The notes below the pieces were generated by a model. It did no database searches. It saw only the letters and a program-made list of their open reading frames with translations, and had not been told where the DNA came from. DNA of 29,509 nt from JAGLTN01 sp023135255 (GTDB lineage Bacteria > Planctomycetota > Phycisphaerae > Sedimentisphaerales > Anaerobacaceae). The stretch spans positions 1 to 29,509 of the forward strand of contig DAOWCP010000020.1 of assembly GCA_030639495.1 (NCBI GenBank), read 5' to 3'. A program made the position numbers and the translations under genes. Shown here piece by piece: positions 7,928-16,932 of this stretch (the first letter of the stretch is position 1; the number at the start of each line of letters is the position of its first letter).

Positions 7928-10900
7928 CTATTTTAGTTCTTTGATTCTTATATTACGAAATTCCAACGGATCGTTATGGCTTAAGAAGCCAATACGACCT
8001 GTAGTGCGTTTCAGCCCGGGATGCTCTTTCCCGTCAACTGTCGCAGGGGTGCTAACTTCATCAAGGTCAACATCGAGTATTGTTTCACCATTTAGATTCA
8101 CAGTGAGTTGTCTGCCCTTTGCGACGACTTCCTGGAAATTCCACTGTCCTACGGGTTTGAGGAATCCACGCTTTGCCGGTGCTACGCCATAGACGCTGCC
8201 ATGAAACTGATAAGCATGAAGGTCTTTATATTTTTCTGCTGTATTATCGAGTATCTGCAACTCCATGCCGTGATAAGCTGCCCAGCCTTTGAAGGGTGTT
8301 CTAATTGCCAGACCGTTGTTAGCTCCAGGCGTTAGTTTGAATTCGAAATGCAGGATAAAATCGTTGTAGTCTTTTTCTGTAAACAAGCTTCCACCGCCGA
8401 GTTCGGGTTTATAAGCCAAAACCCCATCATTGACAACATAGGCCTTTTTTTCACCTGCCCAGCCTGTCAGGTCTTTGCCGTTAAACAAAGCTTTGCCCCA
8501 AGGCAGTTCTTTTATATAAACATTCTTGAAGGAAATTTTACTATTATGCGCTTGCAGTTCTATCTGGTCGGTAGGGTAGAGGTCCTTGCTTCTGTTCCAA
8601 TAATTTTCAAGCTCAACATTATCAACGACAAGTTTGCCATTAAGATATATGGTAACCTTGCTATCGACCATGATAATCCTGAAATGGTTCCATTGGCCGA
8701 CAGGTTTATCAGCTACTTTTAAAGGCTTATCCGGGTTTTTCTTATTATTATACAATCCGCCCGAACCTACAGGATTTACCTGATGGTCCCAAATCTGCAC
8801 CTGTGGACAGCCTCGCAGGTATATGCCGCTGTCGGCGCCTTTTTCAATTTTCCATTCTAACTGAAGTTCAAAATCAGAGTAATCTTTCGCAGTGCAAATG
8901 CTGTCGAAATCTTTGCCGTCAAATACCAGCACGCCGTCTTTTACGGACCAGTGCTGCTTCATTACTTTATCAGCTTTTTTCTGAGCCTGGGTCAGTTGTT
9001 CAGCGGTCATCTTTGCGCGTTTTTCCGGATTCTCAACCAGCCCTTTCCATCCAGTAAGGTCAACGCCGTTAAATAGCGATGTGAAACCCTCAGGAATCTG
9101 TGGTATAGAATCGATATGCTTTTGAATTTTTTCTTTAAGCTTATCATCCGTAATATGGTTTTTAGCTTTTTTCAAAAGTTCAGCGGCTTTTTGGAATTTC
9201 AAGCCTTTGTCTTTCTTGTTTTTGGGGCATGCTATTTTTACAACCGCCAATGCTGCTTCACTATTGAGCTGATCATCATCAAGGTACTCACCTGCCATCA
9301 AAAGAGCTTCTTTATTTTTGATTTTTGACAGGCCTGCAAGGATCATTTTCTTCTCATTATCTCTCTTAGCGATTTTCATAGCTTTTTTATAGAGCTCTAT
9401 TTTCTTTTCAGCCGGCAGAGCAGCAGCGGTAGAGATAATCCTCAAACATCCGCGAAGTGTAATTACATGATATTTAGAATCTTCGGTTTTGGCTGCAATA
9501 TCAAGCAGCGGGCTGATAGCATATTCGTCAGGCCAATTTGCCAAAGCTCTCAAAGCAGCATCTCTAACTTTATCTACAGAGCTTGTCGTCTGCACTAATA
9601 CCTTGTTGATAGCTTCCTTGCCGCCGAGTTTTGATAGCGTTTCCAGAAGCAGAGCTTTTGATTTATCACCTGCGTTGTCTAATGCTGTCAGGATAGATCC
9701 TATCTCAGAGGCCCTCTTGGCAGCAGAGACAATAGTTTTTTGCGCAGCATTTCTTAACTTAGAATTTTCAGCATCAAGCATAAGCTTAATAAGCTGTCCG
9801 ATGTCGCCTGCATTTGCCAAATTGGCAAGAGCTTTAGTTGCTGCCAGCTTTATTTTGTAATTAGGGTCTTTTGTTTGCGCGAGAACTATATCTTTATATT
9901 CTCTCGCAAGCCTTTCAGCGAGGAACTCAATAAGAATTATTTTGCTCTCGGCTGGCAGACTTGAAGCAGCGAGTTTTTTTGCGACAGCATCTGTTACACT
10001 TTTGCCGCTGAGTAATTTCAAAGCCTCTCTGACTGCTTTGACCCTTTCAGCCTCGCCGCTGTCAAGAGTGGACAATATGATGTTTATTGATTCTGTCTGA
10101 CCAAGCTTTGCGATTGCTGTAACAGCTTCTGCTGCAACTTTACCATTAGACTGGGTGGGTTTTACGAGTTTTGTAAGTTCGCCCAAAGCCGACTTGTCGC
10201 CTCTGTCGCCTAGCATTGTGATTATTCTTATCTTTGTATTGTCTGAAACATCGTCCAGCTTTTTGGCCCACTTTAAGGTATCGTTTTCATCACCAAGATT
10301 CATCGCCAGTTGCAGGATCGCTGCCTGCATCTGATCATTGTCGGTTTCAATCGCTTTTAACAAAATATCCTGAGCCTGGTTGCCCTGGATATTAACAAGA
10401 ACACTCAATGCCTGAATCCGAACTGTTATCTGGTCACTTTTTTCATATATATTCTTGCAGATTTTAACTGCCTGCTTTTCTTTAGATTGCTGAGCCAGCT
10501 TTTTAGCGTACAAAAGATAAAACGAATTAGCCTTTGCTTTTTCGTAAAGGTTTTTTGACAGCGTTGCGTTTTTCAAAGCTTTTTTTGCTGAGCTGTCACC
10601 TATGTTTGCGATAGCAAATAAAGCTGCCAACCTGATCTCTCTGTCAGAGTTGTTTGTATATCCAATCAATTTTTTCGCAGCATCTTTATTTTCAAACTCG
10701 CCTATAGTTTTTATGACCGCTGCTTTATTCGAAACATCAACGCTATCCAATGCTATAAGCAGCATTTCCGAAGCCTTTTCAGTTCCTATCGCCAATAGTG
10801 CCCGGCATGCAGCATCGCAAACCCCTTTATTTTTGAGCAGCATTCCAAGCACTACTACCGATTCATCTCCACCAACCAGTTGAAGCTGCTTAACAAAAAA

Positions 10901-11257
10901 TTCCTTAACGAATCTATCCTTATTTGTCAAAATAGCTCCAGCTATCACATTGGCGTAATCTTTCCTTTGCTGCTGCGTTGCGTTTTTGCCGATGAATAAA
11001 CTCAGGCTTTTGATTGCCATTCTTGCTTTTGTATCGTTGCCTTTACCCGCCGGCGTAACTTTTCTGCAAAGCATCCTCACTGCCTCAGGTCCCATCTCCA
11101 AAAGCTTAGCTGAAAGCTTATCAACTTTACCAGAATTCGATGCAGGTGTCTTCGATAATACATTATTCACTTCACTTGCCACGTCAGCCAAAACTACGCC
11201 AGCCAAAAGTGAAATCAAAACCATGGTTGTTATTATTGATTTTCTAAAACGGTTCAT
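7928..11257 (-). CDS. Secreted HEAT-repeat protein with two C-terminal DUF1080 (3-keto-disaccharide hydrolase family) domains
   Basis: This 1109-residue protein begins with a Sec-type signal peptide (basic MNRFRKS, hydrophobic core, cleavage near VVLADVAS). Residues about 30-700 are alpha-helical HEAT-like repeats of roughly 30-40 residues (for example KAALRALANWPDEYAI-like units and LAATKALANLANAGD), a scaffold for protein or polymer contacts. Two DUF1080 domains follow. The first starts near residue 720 (FTSLFNGVDLTGW) and the second near 918 (KALFNGKDLTGW). Both keep the hallmark LFNGxDLTGW and the late IELQAHNS/MELQILDN and HNDPLEFRNIRIKEL stretches. DUF1080 is a concanavalin-like fold now linked to cleavage of 3-keto-glycosides. 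GGAG sits 9 nt before the ATG. It lies 50 bp after the Gfo/Idh gene, giving a plausible dehydrogenase-hydrolase pair. Confidence 0.9.
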   Translation of the reverse strand: MNRFRKSIITTMVLISLLAGVVLADVASEVNNVLSKTPASNSGKVDKLSAKLLEMGPEAVRMLCRKVTPAGKGNDTKARMAIKSLSLFIGKNATQQQRKDYANVIAGAILTNKDRFVKEFFVKQLQLVGGDESVVVLGMLLKNKGVCDAACRALLAIGTEKASEMLLIALDSVDVSNKAAVIKTIGEFENKDAAKKLIGYTNNSDREIRLAALFAIANIGDSSAKKALKNATLSKNLYEKAKANSFYLLYAKKLAQQSKEKQAVKICKNIYEKSDQITVRIQALSVLVNIQGNQAQDILLKAIETDNDQMQAAILQLAMNLGDENDTLKWAKKLDDVSDNTKIRIITMLGDRGDKSALGELTKLVKPTQSNGKVAAEAVTAIAKLGQTESINIILSTLDSGEAERVKAVREALKLLSGKSVTDAVAKKLAASSLPAESKIILIEFLAERLAREYKDIVLAQTKDPNYKIKLAATKALANLANAGDIGQLIKLMLDAENSKLRNAAQKTIVSAAKRASEIGSILTALDNAGDKSKALLLETLSKLGGKEAINKVLVQTTSSVDKVRDAALRALANWPDEYAISPLLDIAAKTEDSKYHVITLRGCLRIISTAAALPAEKKIELYKKAMKIAKRDNEKKMILAGLSKIKNKEALLMAGEYLDDDQLNSEAALAVVKIACPKNKKDKGLKFQKAAELLKKAKNHITDDKLKEKIQKHIDSIPQIPEGFTSLFNGVDLTGWKGLVENPEKRAKMTAEQLTQAQKKADKVMKQHWSVKDGVLVFDGKDFDSICTAKDYSDFELQLEWKIEKGADSGIYLRGCPQVQIWDHQVNPVGSGGLYNNKKNPDKPLKVADKPVGQWNHFRIIMVDSKVTIYLNGKLVVDNVELENYWNRSKDLYPTDQIELQAHNSKISFKNVYIKELPWGKALFNGKDLTGWAGEKKAYVVNDGVLAYKPELGGGSLFTEKDYNDFILHFEFKLTPGANNGLAIRTPFKGWAAYHGMELQILDNTAEKYKDLHAYQFHGSVYGVAPAKRGFLKPVGQWNFQEVVAKGRQLTVNLNGETILDVDLDEVSTPATVDGKEHPGLKRTTGRIGFLSHNDPLEFRNIRIKELK

Positions 11258-11307
11258 ATTTATTATCTCCGTACGATATTTTATTTGAATAATTTTTTGG
11301 CGTTAAT

Positions 11308-12591
11308 TTACATTTGCCAGTGACCTCTCATAGGCGGATCGATTAATTTGTTTGCCTGCGGGTCATCAACGAATAATTGTTTGTCGGAATCAAATTTAAG
11401 CTTCCTGCCGAGCTGTAAAGCGATTTTACCAAGATTTATCAAATTACACGATCTGTGAGCGTTTTCTTCATTGAGACCGAATTTTCTGCGGGTTCTTATA
11501 GACTCGTTGAAGTCCGTTATCATTGGCTCAGGATCAGGAAATGCCGCGAGTTTTTCTTTAAGGTTTTTAATATCAGATTTGAACCCTGGATAAAGCTTTC
11601 CCCCTGGTCCTTCGATATACGCCGCATTTTTATCTTTATTCTCACCATCAAGGATAATCTTACAGCCGTCAGCGTATTTCATCTCGATTCGTCGCCATCC
11701 GCATACCGCATCAGGATGCTGTTGAGGCGTGTCGGCTTCGATCTCAACCGGACTTTCATTGTCTTTGCCCAAAATGTATTGAGCCGGATCAAGGTAGTGC
11801 TGTCCCATGTCACCAAGACCACCGCCGTCATAATCCCAGTACCCCCTGAATGTTGCATGTGTACGGTGTTCATGATAAGGTTTATAAGGAGCTGGTCCAA
11901 GCCAGAAGTCATAGTCAAGATTCGCCGGTATTTGCTGCGGCACAAGATTCCTCTTGCCGCTCCAGTAAAACTTCCAGTCGAATCCGGTAGCAGCATTGAT
12001 AGTAAGTTTTAAAGGCCAACCGAGCATTCCATTGTCTACAAGTTTTTTAATAAGCTTACTTGGTGTGCCGAAGCCATAAAGATTATTTTTAAGACGGAAC
12101 CATGTATTTACGCGGAACATTCTGCCGTTTTTCTGTACTGCTTCAATAACTTTTTTGCCTTCGCCGATAGTTCTGGTCATAGGCTTTTCGCACCAGATAT
12201 CTTTGCCAGCCTGTGCTGCTGCAACCGATATCAACCCGTGCCAGTGGGGCGGGGTGGGTACGTGGACAACATCAATATCATCTCTGGCGATGACTTCGCG
12301 GAAGTCCCTATAGCCTTTGCAGTTGCCGCCTGCTTTTTCTAAAGCTATTTTCAAATGGTTACTATCAACATCGCAAACAGCCAGCAGCTCACCCTGGTTG
12401 TCGTTTAACACATACCCGACATGGCCTCTGCCCATTCCGCCGACACCGATGACAGCGTGATTTATTTTGTCACTCGGTGCGATATACCCGTTGCCGCCGA
12501 GTACACATCTTGGAACTATCGTAAATGCCCCAGCTGCGGCAAATGTCGATTTGATAAAACTGCGTCTGGTTATAATCTTACTTTCTTTCAT
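11308..12591 (-). CDS. Tat-exported Gfo/Idh/MocA family oxidoreductase
   Basis: This second exported NAD(P)-dependent dehydrogenase is 427 residues from the chosen start. The Tat signal is ITRRSFIKS plus a hydrophobic run ending near VPRCVLG. The Rossmann motif GVGGMG lies near residue 49, and catalytic Glu135-Lys136-Pro137 (WCEKPMT) is intact. The later GGGLGDMGQHYLDPAQYIL corresponds to the family's histidine-containing active-site helix. The frame also opens at TTG 12603, but that codon overlaps GGAG, which lies 6 nt before ATG 12591 and fits as its Shine-Dalgarno site; I therefore start at 12591. It heads the run oxidoreductase, HEAT/DUF1080, metallophosphoesterase. It is only a distant relative of the 2732-4084 enzyme, so it is probably not a recent duplicate. 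The substrate is presumably a glycoside. Confidence 0.92.
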   Translation of the reverse strand: MKESKIITRRSFIKSTFAAAGAFTIVPRCVLGGNGYIAPSDKINHAVIGVGGMGRGHVGYVLNDNQGELLAVCDVDSNHLKIALEKAGGNCKGYRDFREVIARDDIDVVHVPTPPHWHGLISVAAAQAGKDIWCEKPMTRTIGEGKKVIEAVQKNGRMFRVNTWFRLKNNLYGFGTPSKLIKKLVDNGMLGWPLKLTINAATGFDWKFYWSGKRNLVPQQIPANLDYDFWLGPAPYKPYHEHRTHATFRGYWDYDGGGLGDMGQHYLDPAQYILGKDNESPVEIEADTPQQHPDAVCGWRRIEMKYADGCKIILDGENKDKNAAYIEGPGGKLYPGFKSDIKNLKEKLAAFPDPEPMITDFNESIRTRRKFGLNEENAHRSCNLINLGKIALQLGRKLKFDSDKQLFVDDPQANKLIDPPMRGHWQM

Positions 12592-12725
12592 AGCGAGCTC
12601 CAATCAGGATTTGTACAAAATCTATAATTGCTTATACTTCTTTTAGTGCTATAATGACGGCAATATTAACAGAGTATTAAAGTTGCCGCAAATGTTAATT
12701 TTATTTAATCAGGGTAACTCCCCCC

Positions 12726-14309
12726 CTATAATTGCCCGTTGTTTACGTCAACAGCCTGAAGAAAAAGACCCTTTCCATCAGCGGCTCTGGAATTTCGAAC
12801 TGTCGCACCATTTACTGTCTTAAGGAAGATAGCAGCTCGACTGTCACCGCGATGTGCCTGTCTGCCAATAAAGCCGTCAATTTCAACATTGCTGGCATTT
12901 TCGCACCATATACTATTGCTGAAAAAATCAGGCAATCCTTCTTCCCAATCAGTCTTGAATCCAATGATTTTCACTCCTGCAACATTGCTACAGTAAAGAG
13001 CCGGTATATCATGCTTGAACTGTGCGGTGCTCAAATCTCCGCTTGTTCTCAGGTCAAAATTACCGCCATATGACGAGTTTAACCGACTATTTTTAATTTT
13101 TACTTCGACATTATCGAATAGAATGTCTTTGATGATGCTGTCTTTGCTGCCCCATACGACAATACCACTCTCGGATTCCGCGGTGATATTTGAAAAACGA
13201 ATATTTTTAATATGGCCAAGTTTTTTAATATCAGCCCTGCCAGCCAGAGCCGAAACCTGTATCGGCTCGGCATGTCCCCACCAGTTGCCGGTGTGCAGCC
13301 GGGTTTCAATAATAATATTTGAAAATAACACGTTTTCAACTGAACCTTCGTCACGAACATTTACAAGCAAGCCGCGATTGGATTCAAGGATAATAATATT
13401 CGAAAAGATGCAGTTTTTAATATCACCACCCGTATAGCCGACGCGAATTGCACTTGATCGTGATTGTAACGTGCAATTGGTTACCGTTATATTTTCGGTT
13501 TTTCCCGAACCAATAGGATCGCCTCCGAAAGCCTGTTGATGGTGATGATCATAGATAGAGGTAATTGCTATCGCATCGTCACCAGAAAATATAGTACAGT
13601 CGCTGATATGAACATCCGCGCAAGAGGCGCAATGAATCCCGTCATTATTAGGTATGACAAGTGAATTATCGATACGAACACCCGAAACAACAACGTCCCT
13701 GCACCGATCCAGATTAACCGCGTAGAGCGGGGTATCTACTATTTTGATATCCCTTATCAAAACATTCTTACACAGCGAAAAAGCAACAAGCCGACCAGGT
13801 CTGTCGTAAGGAATAACAGGGCCATCTGATGTGCCAAATTTAATGTTCATGTATTCACTACCCTGTCGCGTAAATTTAGGATCAAAATCATAAAACTTCT
13901 CAGCATCGGTTCGATTTCTTTTCATATCCATAAAATTTATTCCACTGCCGTCAATTGTACCCCTGCCTGTGATTGCGATGTTGTTTACATTTGCGGCAGA
14001 TATAAGACCATATTTTTGACCGTTGATTATATAGTCGTTGAAGTCTGTGCTGCCTTTGAGAACTGCGCCTGCTTCGAGATACAAAGTTGTATTGCTTGAT
14101 ATCCTTATCGGACCGGTGAGGAACACTCCAGCTGGAATGGTAACTGTACCACCGCCGGCTTTGGCACAATCGGCCAATGTCTTATTGATTGCGGCCGTGT
14201 TGAGTTTCTTGGCATCTCCTACTGCGCCATATTCAGTAATATTAAAAGACTTCGCAGATGTTACAACGCACATCACGCACAAAATTGCCGGAATTATTTT
14301 ATATCTCAT
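12726..14309 (-). CDS. Secreted GH28-like right-handed beta-helix protein (polygalacturonase-related)
   Basis: This 527-residue secreted protein has a Sec signal (MRYKIIPAILCVMCVVTSA). The GH28/pectate-lyase superfamily N-terminus follows: FNITEYGAVGDAKKLNTAAI, then GGGTVTIPAGVFLTGPI and SSNTTLYLEAGAVLKGS. Repeated coils of the type NITVTNCTLQS and NVLFSNIIIET indicate a parallel beta-helix. The GH28 acid motifs appear as NNDGIH (NTD in polygalacturonases) and SGDDAIAI (GDD). The usual GHG histidine and RIK motif are not evident; SRSSAIRVGYTGG and RGLLVN stand in their places, so classical polygalacturonase activity is doubtful. The start ATG has AAGGAG 9 nt upstream. It is on the same strand as the downstream oxidoreductase (134 bp gap), and a run of six G follows its stop. 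Confidence 0.85.
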   Translation of the reverse strand: MRYKIIPAILCVMCVVTSAKSFNITEYGAVGDAKKLNTAAINKTLADCAKAGGGTVTIPAGVFLTGPIRISSNTTLYLEAGAVLKGSTDFNDYIINGQKYGLISAANVNNIAITGRGTIDGSGINFMDMKRNRTDAEKFYDFDPKFTRQGSEYMNIKFGTSDGPVIPYDRPGRLVAFSLCKNVLIRDIKIVDTPLYAVNLDRCRDVVVSGVRIDNSLVIPNNDGIHCASCADVHISDCTIFSGDDAIAITSIYDHHHQQAFGGDPIGSGKTENITVTNCTLQSRSSAIRVGYTGGDIKNCIFSNIIILESNRGLLVNVRDEGSVENVLFSNIIIETRLHTGNWWGHAEPIQVSALAGRADIKKLGHIKNIRFSNITAESESGIVVWGSKDSIIKDILFDNVEVKIKNSRLNSSYGGNFDLRTSGDLSTAQFKHDIPALYCSNVAGVKIIGFKTDWEEGLPDFFSNSIWCENASNVEIDGFIGRQAHRGDSRAAIFLKTVNGATVRNSRAADGKGLFLQAVDVNNGQL

Positions 14310-14635
14310 CGAATCGAACTCCTTAATTTAATGTTAACAGGGATAGGATTTCCATATAATTATAGTATATTCTTGATCATTTATACCACTGAGCTATTAA
14401 GGTATAAATATTCATAGCTCAATCCATTTTTATTTTTCAAGGCTATAAAAAAATAAGCAACTCTCCAGGAACTCTTTAAAAGACAACAATTTTTTTCTGA
14501 TAATACTTCTAACAGAATAACCAGAAAACATGCTGCTGCTACAACCGAACACACCGCGAGCAAGTCTAACCTGAAGACATCATTTCTTGTGCAACAAAAA
14601 AACAGCCGTAAGTAATCTGCTTAAACGCTATAAAA
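14310..14635 (-). other. 326-bp stretch without a convincing gene
   Basis: This AT-rich stretch lies between the GH28 gene start and the mini-ORF at 14636-14749. A TTG-initiated 60-codon frame (14381-14563, minus) has no Shine-Dalgarno site and odd composition, and I do not accept it as a gene. It is in the same frame as the mini-ORF but separated by stops, so the whole stretch may be the decayed body of a former secreted-protein gene. A TATAAT hexamer on the minus strand (14359-14364), 49 bp before the GH28 ATG, could be a -10 box, but no good -35 is present. Confidence 0.4.
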
Positions 14636-14749
14636 TCACAAATTTGCTTCCGCAAACGTCGGTTCAGACGCAGTGACATTATTACCACCAAAAATTAAAA
14701 TAAACACAAAAACCATTATTCCAACACTAAAAATACAGGTTCTTGCCAT
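14636..14749 (-). pseudogene. 37-codon signal-peptide ORF, probable remnant of a secreted-protein gene or a small secreted peptide
   Basis: ATG at 14749 is preceded by an AAGGTGAACGGAAA purine-rich Shine-Dalgarno-like tract. It opens a 37-residue frame: MARTCIFSVG, then IMVFVFILIFGGNNVTASE, then PTFAEANL and TGA. This reads as a textbook Sec signal peptide (basic start, hydrophobic core, cleavage after VTA) followed by only about 12 residues. The protein then ends, although the other two frames stay partly open for about 25 codons. I infer that this is the 5' end of a degraded secreted-protein gene, but a genuine small secreted peptide is possible. It lies between the DUF2961 and GH28 genes on the same strand, 142 bp after the former. 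Confidence 0.45.
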
Positions 14750-14890
14750 TTTCCGTTCACCTTATCTTGGGGAGCAGTTCGCTCCGCTTTCCTCAAAACA
14801 CTTTACCGCAAACACTGTCGGCCTCATATAATCCATCCGCCGGCGATCTGCAACATATATTAATTTATCTATATGAAAAATCAGGGTTGC

Positions 14891-16882
14891 TTATTTATAG
14901 CAGTAAACCCAGTATCTGTAATCATTGAAGGCTAATTTTTGTACGTCCTGCATCTGGCTTGCTTTAAGTTCAACAGCCACCATTTCCTTGCCTGCTGTAA
15001 GTTTTGCGGGTATCTCAAAATCAACATCTGCCCATCTTTTAAAAGGGTTATTGTCAGCGAAATACCATTGACCTGCTTTTTGACCATCGACAATAACATC
15101 CAATAAGTGCCTGCCCGGTTTCTGGTCAATTCTTCTTCTAAGCCTTACGCCTTTGTTGTCTTTTGCCAGGGCTATTTTAAATTTAACACTGCCTTTATTT
15201 TCCCTGCCGTCATCAGCAATGTCAACCTTGTCAAAACTGCCCTCGTATTGGCCTGTCAGGTTTACGACTTTACTATCGGATGATTTGTAGCTGTGCATTT
15301 TTTCGCTGGCTGAATTGCCGACATCTATCATATCGGTCTGCTCAAGCGAAATTTTCGGATTCAGATACAGCATCGCAAGTGTTCTATAATAAGAATGAGC
15401 ATCGCTGTCGGCGCCGTGTTCGATTCTCATTTCTGCATCGCTGTAAAATGGGATTGGGCTTTCGAGGTGGAATCTGTAATAACAACTCGGATATTCGGAG
15501 GTTATGTCGAGCCAAAGTCTCTCGGTTGGTTTGCCAGCCTGCTCAAAAACATCACCAACAGATCCGCCGAAAGGACAATTGAAATTCGTGTTAGGCCAGA
15601 AACAGCAGAGATAATAATCCTCACTACCCGTGCCATTGAATATCGGGTTTCCGTTGCCATCTACATAAAGCCTCTCATCGCCTTCCCAGTAATGACCACC
15701 TTTCATCGATTGCACCGTTCCAACATAAAAGCCTGTTCCCTGCACTTTTGCAAAAAGCCAATCTTCGCCATGAACGGTTTGGCCATCTCTATAGATGGTT
15801 GTAAAATAGCCGGACTTTTCCTTCGGGTATTGTTTTTCGGAGATCGCCATCTCGATTTCAATGTTTTGCTTGTCGTTATTTTTAAATATCTCGACCTGCA
15901 TCGACTCCCAGAAGGGCATCGGGAAATAAATATCTGCTTTTATCCTGCCGTTTTTTACTTTAACTCTAACCGGCAGAGAAGTCATATTTTCAGGCCCAGC
16001 CGCGTTTGCTATAAGCATCCCGATAGGCGAGGTTACCTGTTCGAAAGTCTTATTGTCAAATTTAATCTTGAGCCAGGTATCAGCGAGAAATTTTTTATCC
16101 GCAGGCAGATTCAGACTTAGCCTTTTAATACAGCCAGCCCCTTTATATGCGGGCCACCTACAACTGACATTACCTGTTTTATAGCTGACTGTTTTGCAAT
16201 CTGTCTCATCGGGTTTGAATTTACCGTTCTCACAAGCAGTCCTGACCGCTGCATCAATATCAAAAGCTGCTTTACCGTCGCGGGTAATAAAATTTGTCTG
16301 CTTAATATTATCCGCCGAATATTTTTCATAAATTACATGATAAAACTGGAACAGCTTATCGGTTCCGCTTGTTGTTATGACAAGCCTTTTATCGAAAGTA
16401 ATAGGTACGAAGCAATTGCCGGCCTTTCTCAAACCCTCCCATTGGCCTGCAACTTCGTATATTGTAACAGGGTAGGGGATCAGCGGGTTTTTGCCGCGAT
16501 AAAATTCTTTGCCATTCAGACTGAACCTCGCATCCTTTTCGCCGTCAAAATAAAAGTTATATGCTATATCATTAGTCAAACATGTCGCCCAGATATTTTT
16601 TACACAGCCGGGGCCAAGGCTGTCGAACATTACCTTTTCGCCTTTGTGATTGTCATAAAGATAATGATTAGCGTCGCCGTTTAGGCCGTTCCTCTTCCTG
16701 CTGGAAGATTGTGCAACTTGTATATTTACCGGCAAAATCGGCAGATTTTCGAGCGTATAGCCGGCTTTATTCATAAAGTAACTATCGCTCGCCGAGCCTG
16801 CACCGGCAAATAAAAGCACTGATAAAACCGTGATAATACAAACTCCATAAACAGAGGCAATTGAAGTGTTTTTGTGTGACAT
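14891..16882 (-). CDS. Secreted DUF2961 (GH172-like) protein
   Basis: This 663-residue secreted protein has a Sec signal peptide (hydrophobic core VCIITVLSVLLFAGAGSAS). The family hallmarks are present: an N-terminal KRNGLNGDANHYLYDN region, LGPGCVKNIWAT, NFYFDGE, and the acidic NGTGSEDYY (about residues 415-423), which corresponds to the family's GTGxEDYF signature. DUF2961 was assigned to glycoside hydrolase family GH172, which includes alpha-fructofuranosidases and arabinofuranosidases acting on unusual oligo- or polysaccharides. The C-terminal region (about 520-663) is a further beta-domain (LRRRIDQKPGRHLLDVIVDGQ). AAGGAG lies 8 nt before the ATG and a good promoter candidate lies at 16933-16961. 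It is the first gene of the minus-strand hydrolase block. The exact substrate is unknown. Confidence 0.88.
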   Translation of the reverse strand: MSHKNTSIASVYGVCIITVLSVLLFAGAGSASDSYFMNKAGYTLENLPILPVNIQVAQSSSRKRNGLNGDANHYLYDNHKGEKVMFDSLGPGCVKNIWATCLTNDIAYNFYFDGEKDARFSLNGKEFYRGKNPLIPYPVTIYEVAGQWEGLRKAGNCFVPITFDKRLVITTSGTDKLFQFYHVIYEKYSADNIKQTNFITRDGKAAFDIDAAVRTACENGKFKPDETDCKTVSYKTGNVSCRWPAYKGAGCIKRLSLNLPADKKFLADTWLKIKFDNKTFEQVTSPIGMLIANAAGPENMTSLPVRVKVKNGRIKADIYFPMPFWESMQVEIFKNNDKQNIEIEMAISEKQYPKEKSGYFTTIYRDGQTVHGEDWLFAKVQGTGFYVGTVQSMKGGHYWEGDERLYVDGNGNPIFNGTGSEDYYLCCFWPNTNFNCPFGGSVGDVFEQAGKPTERLWLDITSEYPSCYYRFHLESPIPFYSDAEMRIEHGADSDAHSYYRTLAMLYLNPKISLEQTDMIDVGNSASEKMHSYKSSDSKVVNLTGQYEGSFDKVDIADDGRENKGSVKFKIALAKDNKGVRLRRRIDQKPGRHLLDVIVDGQKAGQWYFADNNPFKRWADVDFEIPAKLTAGKEMVAVELKASQMQDVQKLAFNDYRYWVYCYK

Positions 16883-16932
16883 GTGATATTCTCCTTAATT
16901 AATGTTGATATTGCGAATTAAACCCAAACCTG

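Noticed and set aside
11455..12012. 185-codon plus-strand open frame opposite the second oxidoreductase.
   Set aside because: It is antisense to a well-supported gene, and its composition is that of a shadow frame.
12721..12726. Run of six C just after the GH28 stop, considered as a phase-variable tract.
   Set aside because: It is short and lies outside the coding frame, so slippage would not alter the protein.
14384..14396. Minus-strand TAGCTCAGTGGTA resembles a tRNA D-arm (A box).
   Set aside because: No matching acceptor stem, anticodon arm or T-loop (GTTCRANNC) follows at the right distance.
14771..14785. GGAGC-AGTTC-GCTCC hairpin downstream of the DUF2961 gene.
   Set aside because: The stem is only 5 bp with no proper T-tract on either strand, so no function can be assigned.
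15395..16120. 241-codon plus-strand open frame opposite the DUF2961 gene.
   Set aside because: It is fully antisense to a clear family member, has no Shine-Dalgarno site and reads as no known domain.
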